Assembly: GCA_024638465.1 (NCBI GenBank)
Contig: JAHEKF010000018.1
Coordinates: 1-50,674, forward strand
Direction: 5' to 3'
DNA length: 50,674 nt
From: Rhodospirillaceae bacterium
GTDB lineage: Bacteria > Pseudomonadota > Gammaproteobacteria > Steroidobacterales > Rariloculaceae
In this document: one piece after another, positions 20,343-28,392 of the stretch
How the letters are laid out: every line of letters begins with the position of its first letter
Numbering within the stretch: position 1 is the first letter of the stretch
Translations under genes and position numbers: made by a program
The notes under the pieces: model-generated
What the model saw: only the letters and a program-made list of their open reading frames with translations
Databases searched by the model: none
Told to the model about the DNA's origin: nothing

Positions 20343-21065
20343 CTAGACTACCGTCTCGGCGATGTGCTCGGTCTCGATAGCCTGCCTGGCGGAGAAATAT
20401 TTCCTGTAGTCGTCGTCATAAGCCGACCGCGAGCGCACGACTTCGTCGAACGCAACCATAAGCCCAAGCATGAGCTCCGTGCATTCGCGTACAGCGAAAC
20501 GATCGCCTTCCGCAGCCGTGATGTAGTCGCAAAGGTCGTTACGCGCGGCAAAATCCTGCAGAAGAGGGCTGGCCGCGCGCCGCACGAGAAAGCGCGCGCC
20601 GCACTCCGCAGCCATGCCGAGATCGTTTATGTCGTCGAATACGCAGGCGACCTGTGATTGCTCCAGTCCATGGAGATTGCAGAGCTTTTCGATCGCCATA
20701 CGCTTGTTCGCGATACCGCGAAATACCGCCTGAAAATGTTCGCGCTTCGCGAAACCCTCCGCGGTCGGATTGTCCGCGCCCGTGATTATCGCTGCGACCG
20801 GCAACAGACCGTCGCGCCGCCAGAGCCCGTAACGCAGCATGTTCGTGCCCATGGAGTCGGCTTCGCTGAAACTGCTGCCCGCGCCCTGGGTTTTTACACC
20901 GAGATTAAAGACGCCGTCCCAGTCGAAGACCAGCGCCCGGACAGAAGCGATTCGCGAGCTAAGATCGCCTACGTCAGCGAGGAATATTCCGCCCAGCTCG
21001 GCAAACCGGGTTGCAGCGCCGGATTCATCCCGATGGGCATCGTGTTTAGAGATGTTCTTGACCAA
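20343..21065 (-). CDS. HAD-family phosphatase, KdsC-like
   Basis: 240 residues. HAD motifs: FDWDGVF (47-53, nucleophile Asp48 and Asp50), IITG (93-96), Lys121 and FDDIND (143-148). The overall layout, small size and GDRFAVRECTELMLGL ending resemble KdsC, which removes phosphate from Kdo-8-phosphate. It differs from KdsC by about 45 extra N-terminal residues, Trp in the DxD motif, and a rebuilt cap-side segment after the first motif (SSFSEADSMGTNML in place of the usual short DG.G loop). The apparent start is TTG 21065 inside the upstream gene, giving a 20-base overlap; no ATG is available nearby. Context says it dephosphorylates the product of the adjacent KdsA homologue, possibly a variant sugar. 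Confidence 0.8.
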   Translation of the reverse strand: MVKNISKHDAHRDESGAATRFAELGGIFLADVGDLSSRIASVRALVFDWDGVFNLGVKTQGAGSSFSEADSMGTNMLRYGLWRRDGLLPVAAIITGADNPTAEGFAKREHFQAVFRGIANKRMAIEKLCNLHGLEQSQVACVFDDINDLGMAAECGARFLVRRAASPLLQDFAARNDLCDYITAAEGDRFAVRECTELMLGLMVAFDEVVRSRSAYDDDYRKYFSARQAIETEHIAETVV

Positions 21066-22089
21066 GAAGTCCCAGTTTCACGAGATCCTGAATATCCAGA
21101 ATACCCGACGGTTTCTCGCCGTCGACTACGATGATGCTATCGACTTCGAAATCCTTGAAGAGCTTCACGGCCTCGTCCAGTAGCGCTTCCTGCCCAATCG
21201 TTACGGGGCTCTCCGAGAATCCGATCTGCTCCAGCGTCTCGTCCAGTATTTCGCGCCCGTTTTGTTGCAGGCTGCGGCGAAGATCGCCGTCGGTAAATAT
21301 TCCCGCAACTTTGCCCGCGCCGTCCACCAGCGTAACCGTGCCAAGCCGCGACTCTGTCATCTTGACCATTGCGGACGTCAGCGTCTCGCTCGCTTCGCAG
21401 ACCGGGTTCTGCGATCGGACGAACTGACCTACTTTCATCGTCATGAGCTTCGTATGCTCGCGGAACTGATCCGTTCCAACGGTCGTCAGCGAGTTTTCGC
21501 AAAGCCGGTTCAGGACGCCGAAAGGGACTGTACAGACATGCGCTCCGGAAAGTAGCGCTTGCCGGACGTGGTCCGGGTGGCGAACGGAAGAGAACATGAC
21601 CTTACCGCTATAGCCGTGTCGATCTATTACCTCGACGCATTGCTCGAAGAGCCTGACGGCATCGTGACCCTGATCCTGCATTCGTCCGGCAAGCGGGCAG
21701 ACGAATGCGGCACCGGCAGCCAGCGCCATGTAGGCCTGGTTCAGCGTGTAGATCAGATGGACATTGACACGATGCCCCCTCTCGGTCAGCCGCTGACAAG
21801 CCGTGACGCCGGCGTTCGAAATCGGCACTTTGAAGACGGGCTCCTGCTTGAGAGGCAGCGCGAGAATGCGATCGGCCTCCGCGAGAATCTCGTCAACCGT
21901 GTCGCCGAGGGCCTCGACCTGCAGCTCCGGAACCATGCCCGACAGCTTCACGGTCGCGCCATCGATATCGGAAATGCCGTGACGATGCATGAATGTGGGC
22001 GTCGTCGTGAGGCCCTTTAGAAAACCGAGCTGAAATGCCTGTTCGATTTCACTGAAATCTACGGAGTCGAGGTAAAGATCCATTCGCAA
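21046..22089 (-). CDS. Transaldolase-like enzyme fused to a KdsD-type CBS domain pair
   Basis: 347 residues, two parts. Residues 1-215 are a transaldolase/fructose-6-phosphate aldolase (TalC/Fsa) barrel: YLDS with Asp8, GLTTTPT (26-32), the Schiff-base motif FKVP with Lys88, NVHLIYTLNQA (109-119) and CPLAGRMQDQG (131-141). Residues about 218-345 form two CBS domains; GIFTDGDLRRSL (263-274) is almost word for word the CBS segment of arabinose-5-phosphate isomerase KdsD, which normally follows a SIS isomerase domain. It lies 2 bases after the KdsA homologue and overlaps the phosphatase gene. By position it replaces KdsD, so it may supply the aldose phosphate for the synthase, with CBS sensing a nucleotide. 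The reaction itself is inference. Confidence 0.85.
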   Translation of the reverse strand: MRMDLYLDSVDFSEIEQAFQLGFLKGLTTTPTFMHRHGISDIDGATVKLSGMVPELQVEALGDTVDEILAEADRILALPLKQEPVFKVPISNAGVTACQRLTERGHRVNVHLIYTLNQAYMALAAGAAFVCPLAGRMQDQGHDAVRLFEQCVEVIDRHGYSGKVMFSSVRHPDHVRQALLSGAHVCTVPFGVLNRLCENSLTTVGTDQFREHTKLMTMKVGQFVRSQNPVCEASETLTSAMVKMTESRLGTVTLVDGAGKVAGIFTDGDLRRSLQQNGREILDETLEQIGFSESPVTIGQEALLDEAVKLFKDFEVDSIIVVDGEKPSGILDIQDLVKLGLLGQEHL

Positions 22090-22091
22090 TC

Positions 22092-22934
22092 CTAGGCGGT
22101 CAGACGCGCTTGCTCCCGAACGAGCGCGTGAATATCGAGGAGCGGACGCACGAAGTCCGCCAGCTGATCCAGGTAATATTGACTCGCGGCGTCGCAGAGT
22201 GCGTCCGGCGGATTCGGATGCGCTTCAACGAAGATCCCATCGACGCCGGAGGCAACGCCGGCACGCGAAAGAACGGACAGATACTCCCGGTTCCCGCCTT
22301 TCGGATCTTTGCTCGGAATCCCGTACTTTCGAATTGTGTGCGTAATATCGAATATGACCGGGTAGCCGATCTGATTCAGGAGTAGAAAACTTCTCGGATC
22401 GACGACGAGGTCGTTGTACCCGAACGTATAGCCACGCTCCGTTATCAGAATTCGTTCATTGCCTGATGCCTCGATCTTCTTGACCGGCTTTGACATGTTG
22501 TCCGGAGCGATGAACTGGCCGTGTTTGAGATTGACCACGGTACCGGTCTTCGCGGCTGCGACAACGAGCTCGCTCTGCATGCACAGATAGGCGGGTATCT
22601 GAACGACGTCAACAACCTCTGCCGCGGGCGCGGCCTGGGTGGGATAGTGGATGTCGGTCAGAACGGGCAACCCGAACTCGCGCTTAATCTTCTCGAGGAT
22701 CTTCAGCCCTTCGTCGAGGCCCGGTCCCTGGTAGTAATCGAGCGAGCTTCGATTGTCTTTCGAGAATGACGACTTGAAGATCAGTGGCACGTCAAGATCG
22801 TCGGCAATCGCCCTGAGCCGCTCCGCAGTCGCCATCATGAGCGATTCTTCCTCGATCACGCAGGGGCCGCAGATCAGGAATAACTGGTCGGAGCCACAAT
22901 CGATATCGCCAATCTGTACGTGTTTCTTGATCAT
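22092..22934 (-). CDS. kdsA: 3-deoxy-8-phosphooctulonate synthase homologue (metal-dependent type, divergent)
   Basis: 280 residues of the KdsA/DAHP synthase superfamily, which condenses phosphoenolpyruvate with an aldose phosphate. Cys25 in GPCVIE, His199 in DITHT, Glu237 in FVEAHP and Asp248 match the metal ligands of class II (metal-dependent) Kdo-8-phosphate synthases. Several normally invariant substrate motifs are changed: KDNRSS (59-64) instead of KANRSS, SLDYYQGPG instead of SIHSFRGPG, QSEL instead of QTDL, and NLKHGQF instead of NIKKGQF. These lie around the arabinose-5-phosphate and PEP sites, so a different acceptor sugar is possible. It overlaps the upstream GT30 gene by 4 bases and is followed by the transaldolase-CBS gene. 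Confidence 0.88.
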   Translation of the reverse strand: MIKKHVQIGDIDCGSDQLFLICGPCVIEEESLMMATAERLRAIADDLDVPLIFKSSFSKDNRSSLDYYQGPGLDEGLKILEKIKREFGLPVLTDIHYPTQAAPAAEVVDVVQIPAYLCMQSELVVAAAKTGTVVNLKHGQFIAPDNMSKPVKKIEASGNERILITERGYTFGYNDLVVDPRSFLLLNQIGYPVIFDITHTIRKYGIPSKDPKGGNREYLSVLSRAGVASGVDGIFVEAHPNPPDALCDAASQYYLDQLADFVRPLLDIHALVREQARLTA

Positions 22935-24289
22935 CTGGAATCCGTGTCACCGACCGCTGGCGGCATTGTGCTTTCAAAGGGTTGCACTAGCAAGCTCTCA
23001 CGATTCTGCAGCACCAGCGGCACGAGGAGTTCGTAATTCCGCTGCGTCGCGCCCTGCCCCTGCAAAACGACCGCTCGCGCGCGACTGCCGATCGCGACAC
23101 GCCGCTCGGGATCCTGCGCGAGTTCGTCCAGCGAACGCGCCAGCCCTTCGACGTCGTCAACCTCGATCGCCGCTTCGGCGGCCAGCAGCTCGCGCACCGT
23201 GTCCGCGAAACTCGCATGGTAGGGGCCGAATATGACCGGCCGGGACAGAATAGCGGGCTCCATGAGATTGTGCCCACCCTTGCTGGCGCCTCTGAAAAAC
23301 AGGCTGCCGCCGACGAACGCGATATCTGCGGCGGCATAGAGCCGCCGCAATTCGCCCACGGTGTCCACGACGAGCACACCAGCGGCGCCGGGCGCCGTGG
23401 TTTCGCCGCGGTCGACTGCCGTCTTCAGGACGGCTGCCTCGCCACGCGACTTCACGAGTTGCGCAATCCGAACGGCATCGCGCGGATAGCGCGGCACAAG
23501 CACAAGCGCCGCAGATTCGACATGCGATCTAAGCTGAAGATACGCATCCAGAAGAGCAGCGTCTTCGCCATCATGCACGCTACCGCCGATGATGACGACG
23601 TCACCGGCCAGATACGACAACGATTCCCGAAGCGCGTTTCTGCCTTCGTCAGCGCCCGCGGAAGTCGCGAGATCGTATTTCATGTTTCCTGTCACTGCCA
23701 CTCGATCGGCATCGACGCCGAGCTCCAGCAATCGATCAGCCTGCTCCGGATTCTGCACAGCGAACAAAGCGAATCTGCGCAACAGATTCACGATCATGGT
23801 GGCGCGCGCGTAACGCTCGTAAGAACGTCGTGACATCTTGCCGTTGATGACCGCGACGGGCGTCCCGAGCCGCTGAGCCGATGCGAGAAAATTCGGCCAG
23901 AAATCAGACTCGACGATGACGATCAGGCGCGGATTGAATCGCTCCAGAAATCGGGCTACGACAAAAGTCAGGTCGATCGGAAAGAGAATGACGCGATGTT
24001 GGGGAAAGGCTCGCCGCGCCGCCGCCAAACCCGTCGACGAGTAGGCGGAAATCAGCAGAGGCGTTGCTGGCATATCGCGCTCGAATCGCTCGACGAGCGG
24101 GCTGAGCAGCGCGATTTCGCCGGCCGATGCGCCGTGCAGCCAGATCGACTCTTTCAGCTCTGGACCGAGGTCTCTGCCGAAGCGCGCTGACAGTCCCTGC
24201 CAGTCGCCACGTATGACGAGCCGGTAAAGTATCCAGGGCGACGCAAGGATGGCGCCCGTCAGATATGCCAAGTTGAGCAACAGCCCCAT
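22931..24289 (-). CDS. Divergent GT30 transferase (Kdo transferase paralogue)
   Basis: 452 residues, same family as WaaA: membrane-anchoring N-terminus, WLHGASAGEI with the catalytic Glu, SAYSSTGLAAA where canonical enzymes have TTMTPTGS, ESDFWPNF, GNMKYDLA, GGSVHDGEDA in place of STHEGEE, LVPRYPRD and FVGGSLFFRG. It is much further from E. coli WaaA than the gene at 19014-20327. It is the first gene of the operon and overlaps the divergent kdsA by 4 bases, which suggests it uses the sugar made by that pathway. It could add a second Kdo, or a Kdo-like acid. Possible -10 sequence TAGAAT lies at 24331-24336 on this strand. Confidence 0.88.
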   Translation of the reverse strand: MGLLLNLAYLTGAILASPWILYRLVIRGDWQGLSARFGRDLGPELKESIWLHGASAGEIALLSPLVERFERDMPATPLLISAYSSTGLAAARRAFPQHRVILFPIDLTFVVARFLERFNPRLIVIVESDFWPNFLASAQRLGTPVAVINGKMSRRSYERYARATMIVNLLRRFALFAVQNPEQADRLLELGVDADRVAVTGNMKYDLATSAGADEGRNALRESLSYLAGDVVIIGGSVHDGEDAALLDAYLQLRSHVESAALVLVPRYPRDAVRIAQLVKSRGEAAVLKTAVDRGETTAPGAAGVLVVDTVGELRRLYAAADIAFVGGSLFFRGASKGGHNLMEPAILSRPVIFGPYHASFADTVRELLAAEAAIEVDDVEGLARSLDELAQDPERRVAIGSRARAVVLQGQGATQRNYELLVPLVLQNRESLLVQPFESTMPPAVGDTDSR

Positions 24290-24402
24290 AAGCGAAACTC
24301 GACCCCTGCCGAGCTGGTTGGAGGCTGCTATTCTAATGCTATTCGGCGAGGACCGGGCTGCTTGCGCCAGGCCTGAGTGGTGGGTGACTCTCTGAATCGT
24401 TA

Positions 24403-25737
24403 TCAGAAACCGTAGATCTGCTCGGAACCGCGGTCGTTGAGTTCCTCTATCTCGAGCGGGTTCGAACCGTAGTTATTGAACCATTCGACGAAGTCGTCGC
24501 CATGCATCGGGCGCGCGATAAGGAAGCCCTGTGCGATATCGCACCCGAGCGCCGTGACCATGTCCTGGTTCTCTTCGCTGTCGACGCCTTCTGCAACCAC
24601 CCGCATGTCGAGAGCGTGGGCGAGGTCGAATATCGCTTTGACGATCTGCTGGTCGGTCTCGTCGACTCCGATTGTTTCGATAAAGCGCTTGTCGATCTTG
24701 ATCTCGGTAGCGGGCACCTGCTTCAGATAAGTCAGCGAGGAGTAGCCTTTACCGAAGTCGTCGATCGAAAGATCGACTCCTAGCTCCCGTATCTTGTGGA
24801 GATTCGCCATGGAGCGACTGTCGCTTTTCAGCAGGCTGTCCTCAGTCAGCTCTACCGCAAGCTTGATATCGAACTTCAGCAATTTCTCATTCAGCGCCTG
24901 CAAACGCACGCAGAACTCCGAATGATTCGCGACTTGCGGCGAAACGTTGATCGCCAGACCGAAGGACGGCTTGAGCGTGCCCCATGACTGAACCGATTCG
25001 AGCACCGAATCGAATACCGACCATGTCAAATCGATGATATCGCCGGTGCGCTCGGCGATCGAAATGAAGTTATCGGGCGAGATGGCGCGGCCGTCTTTCG
25101 TCCGCCACCGGACCAGTGCTTCAACGCCGCAAACCGAGTCCGTCGCAAGTTCGACCTTCGGCTGGTAGTGAACCTCTATCTCGCCGTTGGCAATGGCACC
25201 CTTAAGATCGCTTTCGAGCTTCCACTTGGTCGCCTGGTGCATGGTTGCATTCGGCTGATAGACAGCGAAGCTCTCGTCGTTGTCGCGTGCTGTTTGCAGC
25301 GCGAGTTCCGCGCGTCTGAAAAGCGTCAATGCGTCGTCTGCGTGCAACGGGCACATCGCGGCCCCGAGCTTGACGTCGACGGAAAAACTGCTGTCCTGCA
25401 CTTCTATCCTGGGCTGATGCGCCTCGGCAATGATTTCGGCCAAATCGGTAACGACCGCTTCGGAGTCCGGCGTCATGAGCAGGGCAAAACGGCGCTCCGA
25501 CAGGCGAATGACATGACTGCCCTGAGGCAAGAGCATTCGCAGCGTCTCGGCGTAATCCTCGCAGGCATCGCGCGATGCCTGGGTACCGAAGGTCGTGGCG
25601 ACGCGGTTGAAGGAATCGATCTGCACCAGCAGCAGGCTCATGATCTCAGCCGGCTCCCGCTTCTTCAGATACCGCTCTATAAAGCGAATACTGGGACTGA
25701 CCCGGGGTTCCGATCTTTCAGAAGTATCGCCAGTCAT
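24403..25737 (-). CDS. EAL-domain cyclic-di-GMP phosphodiesterase with degenerate GGDEF
   Basis: 444 residues. The N-terminal 160 residues have a GGDEF fold, but the active-site loop reads RLSERRF (78-84), so it cannot make c-di-GMP. The EAL domain (about 175-430) keeps the catalytic set: EAL (206-208), INVS, ELTE (296-299), DDFGKGYSS (326-334; family consensus has Thr where Lys330 is), KIDK (347-350), AEGV (382-385) and QGFL. It is therefore a likely active phosphodiesterase hydrolysing c-di-GMP, with the GGDEF part possibly a GTP or dimer sensor. No sensor or membrane segment precedes it. It lies 113 bases upstream of the Kdo-type operon on the same strand; no terminator is obvious between them. 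Confidence 0.92.
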   Translation of the reverse strand: MTGDTSERSEPRVSPSIRFIERYLKKREPAEIMSLLLVQIDSFNRVATTFGTQASRDACEDYAETLRMLLPQGSHVIRLSERRFALLMTPDSEAVVTDLAEIIAEAHQPRIEVQDSSFSVDVKLGAAMCPLHADDALTLFRRAELALQTARDNDESFAVYQPNATMHQATKWKLESDLKGAIANGEIEVHYQPKVELATDSVCGVEALVRWRTKDGRAISPDNFISIAERTGDIIDLTWSVFDSVLESVQSWGTLKPSFGLAINVSPQVANHSEFCVRLQALNEKLLKFDIKLAVELTEDSLLKSDSRSMANLHKIRELGVDLSIDDFGKGYSSLTYLKQVPATEIKIDKRFIETIGVDETDQQIVKAIFDLAHALDMRVVAEGVDSEENQDMVTALGCDIAQGFLIARPMHGDDFVEWFNNYGSNPLEIEELNDRGSEQIYGF

Positions 25738-25868
25738 CTAGTTGAAACGCTCAGGATGAATTATTCCTGCATACGATTGGACCAAATTGCGCACGCCGGT
25801 ACTGTGAGCGCCGTCACGACGCGACGTCACAGATGACTCGCTACATCAGGGAAATAGCGGGCTCCAGG

Positions 25869-26333
25869 TCACGGCGGCGTTACCCGGGCCTCGCCACGGG
25901 GTCCGAAAAGCACACGCACCCGGTCACCGGCCGCGAACAGCAGGTCGCGCTCCTGCACGACGGCGATCGTGTCGCTGTTGTCGAGTCTCACGGTTATTTC
26001 CAGCCCGTCTTCCGCTGTGACTTCCTTCTCGATCGCCTCACCGGCCACGGCGCCTGCCACGCCACCTACCGCCTGAGCAACGCGTCGTGTATCGCCATTG
26101 CCGCTCAGCGCGCCGCCGGCCGCTCGCCCAACGGTTGCTCCGCCCCAGAGCCCGACAAACGAGGTCTCGCCCTCGATCTCGACGATTCTCGTGGCGACGA
26201 CCTCGCCGTACTCGACGTTGTAGGCGGTGCGAGTATCCTGACGCGGGTAGACGTTTCCCGACGAACTCGAAGTCGCACAACCACTGAGCAGCGCCGCGAT
26301 GACACAGCCGAGTGCTACCGATCTCAATATCAT
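25869..26333 (-). CDS. SlyB-like outer-membrane lipoprotein with glycine zipper
   Basis: 154 residues. The start at 26333 is set by GAAGGAG 6 bases upstream. A lipoprotein signal ends in LLSGC (Cys18-Cys region), then a Ser-rich linker, VEYGEVVATRIVEIEG, a glycine-zipper 2TM segment (GGATVGRAAGGALSG, AVGGVAGAVAGEAIE) and a small C-terminal beta domain (ITVRLDNSDTIAVVQ, FAAGDRVRVLFG). This is the Pcp/SlyB layout; SlyB proteins stabilise the outer membrane under stress. An open frame extends upstream but lacks signal-peptide character. It lies 78 bases downstream of the AlbA_2-like gene. Confidence 0.9.
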   Translation of the reverse strand: MILRSVALGCVIAALLSGCATSSSSGNVYPRQDTRTAYNVEYGEVVATRIVEIEGETSFVGLWGGATVGRAAGGALSGNGDTRRVAQAVGGVAGAVAGEAIEKEVTAEDGLEITVRLDNSDTIAVVQERDLLFAAGDRVRVLFGPRGEARVTPP

Positions 26334-26411
26334 GGGATTCTCCTTCATACCCGCTACAACGCCATTACTTAGAGTGCGTTGACAGGGCAGGAGTTCACCG
26401 CGCAGGAACAT

Positions 26412-27569
26412 TTAGCGTATACGGATCCTGAGCGTTCCCGTGACGGGTTCGCTCAAACCGCTTCCGATCAAGCGGAAATCGACGGGCAGAGTTCGTCCCT
26501 TCGCCGGCTCCCGCGCCCAGATTCGAAGCGGCTCCGTGAATGCGGGTACGGTAACGCCGCCGGGAACAGCGCACACATTCGTGTGAATCCGGATCTTCTT
26601 CTCCCCGGCGCTGACCGATGGATATTCGGTAGGTATTCCTTCTTCGTCGTTCGGCGAGGTACGTAGATATTCGGAGACCCCGAATCCGTCGAAGCGCGGG
26701 AACTCCAGCGTCAGCTGGCCGTCACGCAGCGCAACCTCGCCGTGATTCGTGAGGTCGAGATTGACTTTGTGAGTCCTCGTTTCGTATTCGTAGTAGTCGT
26801 CAGCCCAGTAGTGCTCTTCTTCGGTCGAAGTCATGCGGCGTTTCAAAGACGTATCGGAGGCATTTTCATAAGGCTGCGCAGCACCGAACTCGCGAACATG
26901 TATGAGGCGCTGTATATGCGTGAGCGTTCGTGCACCGACATCCCTGGCCACTTGCTTCGCTTCCATTAGCTTGCGGAACTTGTCGCCCGCCATTTTCGAT
27001 GGCATTTGCGCGAGATCGAGTGCATCGAGAACCAGCTCGTCGGCGAGGTCTTTCCCCACGAAGCCGACCTCGATTTTCGGTTGGTGTGCCGAACCAGACA
27101 GCGTCTTCTGGAACAGAGTCTGCATATCGGGTCGACGCAATCGCGTCGGCAACTCCTCGTGCAGAATCCAGCCGCTGCCTTCGCGCATCGAGTTCGAAAG
27201 GTTTTGCTTGAGCAGATACGGTGGCGAATCACAACGATTGAGGCTGAAAATCGCAACAGCATTTCCATCGAGTTCGACAATGTCCAGGTCTAACGCCAGG
27301 TCCGGCTCGACGTACGCCAAAATCAGGGACTGGTAAATCTTTCGGGCTTCGGAGATTTCGTCATCGGAAATGCCGACGAATTCGCGCTGATCCGGCCCCT
27401 GGTCTCGCACTCCCAGAATCAGATAACGGGATCCATCGACGAGCGCGTTCGCAAGCCCGACCACGTCGCGGACGAGCGCCTGCTTTTCGACCGCTGCGTA
27501 CGGTCGCTCGCGAAAAAAAACCGACGCGCCGGCGGGCACCGAGCGGGCAATCTTCTCCAGACTGCTCAT
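26412..27569 (-). CDS. AlbA_2 (Schlafen-type) domain protein of unknown function
   Basis: 385 residues. The N-terminal 150 residues match the AlbA_2 layout: a Glu in a basic helix (EKQALVRDVVGLANA), then SRYLILGVRDQGPDQREFVGI, and a later strand IFSLNRCDSPPYLLK. AlbA_2 domains bind or cut nucleic acids in Schlafens and in some bacterial defence and regulatory proteins. The C-terminal half (about 210-385) contains a Tyr/Glu-rich strip (EEHYWADDYYEYETR) and an immunoglobulin-like beta region (VNLDLTNHGEV, LTLEFPRF) that I do not recognise. No ATPase or toxin partner is next door. Cytoplasmic by lack of a signal. The role is unknown. Confidence 0.75.
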   Translation of the reverse strand: MSSLEKIARSVPAGASVFFRERPYAAVEKQALVRDVVGLANALVDGSRYLILGVRDQGPDQREFVGISDDEISEARKIYQSLILAYVEPDLALDLDIVELDGNAVAIFSLNRCDSPPYLLKQNLSNSMREGSGWILHEELPTRLRRPDMQTLFQKTLSGSAHQPKIEVGFVGKDLADELVLDALDLAQMPSKMAGDKFRKLMEAKQVARDVGARTLTHIQRLIHVREFGAAQPYENASDTSLKRRMTSTEEEHYWADDYYEYETRTHKVNLDLTNHGEVALRDGQLTLEFPRFDGFGVSEYLRTSPNDEEGIPTEYPSVSAGEKKIRIHTNVCAVPGGVTVPAFTEPLRIWAREPAKGRTLPVDFRLIGSGLSEPVTGTLRIRIR

Positions 27570-27655
27570 CGACAGTTAGAGCGGACGTTCATCCCTGGCA
27601 GTCTACGCTCGCGCCGTCGCAGACGCGGTCGACTGGTTCAAGTTTTGAGTGAGCT

Positions 27656-27672
27656 GCGCGCTGACGGCGCGC
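27656..27672. repeat. GC-rich inverted repeat downstream of the MaoC gene
   Basis: GCGCGC-TGACG-GCGCGC is a 6-bp perfect inverted repeat in the 154-base gap between the MaoC gene (ending 27724) and the AlbA_2-like gene. It would form a stable hairpin just after the MaoC stop. There is no T-tract after it on the minus strand, so it is at best a weak terminator or an mRNA end-stabiliser. Confidence 0.3.
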
Positions 27673-27723
27673 GGCTTCAGGCCGGAGTTCGGACGCAGGC
27701 TCGGCGCCCTCCGGGAAGCTCGA

Positions 27724-28182
27724 TCAAGCGAAGATATGCATCGTCAGCCATTCGGCCACGAGTGCGGGTTTCGTCTCGCCCTCTATCTCAATCGTAACTT
27801 TCGCCTTGACCAAAAGATGGCCGCCGCGTTCTCGCGCCTCGGCCAGCACCGCAACAGCTCGAATGCGGTCGTTGACCTTTACCGGCGCCGCGAACCGGAC
27901 CTTGTCGAAGCCATAATTGATAACCATCGTCGATCCCTCCAGCGCCGGCGCGAAGTCACGGCAGAATCCGACGATTAACGACAATGTAAGCATTCCGTGA
28001 GCGATCGTTCCGCCGAAGCCCGCCTCCCTGGCCCGTTCCGGATCTACATGAATGTACTGATGATCTTCGGTCACATCAGCGAACTGATCGATACGCTTCT
28101 GGTCCACCAGAAACCACTTCGAAGTCCCCAGCTCCTCTCCAACGAACTCGAGAAGCTGTTCCTTCGTCCTAGTCTTCGACAT
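27724..28182 (-). CDS. MaoC-like (R)-specific enoyl-CoA hydratase
   Basis: 152 residues, the usual length for a single hot-dog MaoC domain. The hydratase-2 signature is present: DQFADVTEDHQYIHVD (catalytic Asp and His) and GFGGTIAHGMLTLSL. Such enzymes hydrate trans-2-enoyl-CoA in fatty-acid or polyhydroxyalkanoate metabolism. The start at 28182 follows GGAG 7 bases upstream; an in-frame ATG at 28203 is less well placed. It is divergent from rimO and not obviously part of a pathway cluster here. Confidence 0.92.
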   Translation of the reverse strand: MSKTRTKEQLLEFVGEELGTSKWFLVDQKRIDQFADVTEDHQYIHVDPERAREAGFGGTIAHGMLTLSLIVGFCRDFAPALEGSTMVINYGFDKVRFAAPVKVNDRIRAVAVLAEARERGGHLLVKAKVTIEIEGETKPALVAEWLTMHIFA

Positions 28183-28392
28183 ACTGTTCTCCGCGAAGCG
28201 CACGATCCCGTGAGGGCGGACACCCCGATCATTCGACGCCGGTTGCCTTTTGGGTGCCCACGTGGCGCAATCGCCCGAGAGAAGCTCTCAACCGACGCAG
28301 ATACCTATGGCCCAGAAGATCGCTAGCATACTTGAGAATCCGGGAGACGTCGCGGCGCGGCCGAGTCCTTCGCCGCGATCGATCGATCGGTC

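Noticed and set aside
28376..28389. 14-bp alternating GATC palindrome before rimO as an operator
   Set aside because: It is a simple CGAT repeat of the kind expected in high-GC DNA, and nothing else supports regulation.
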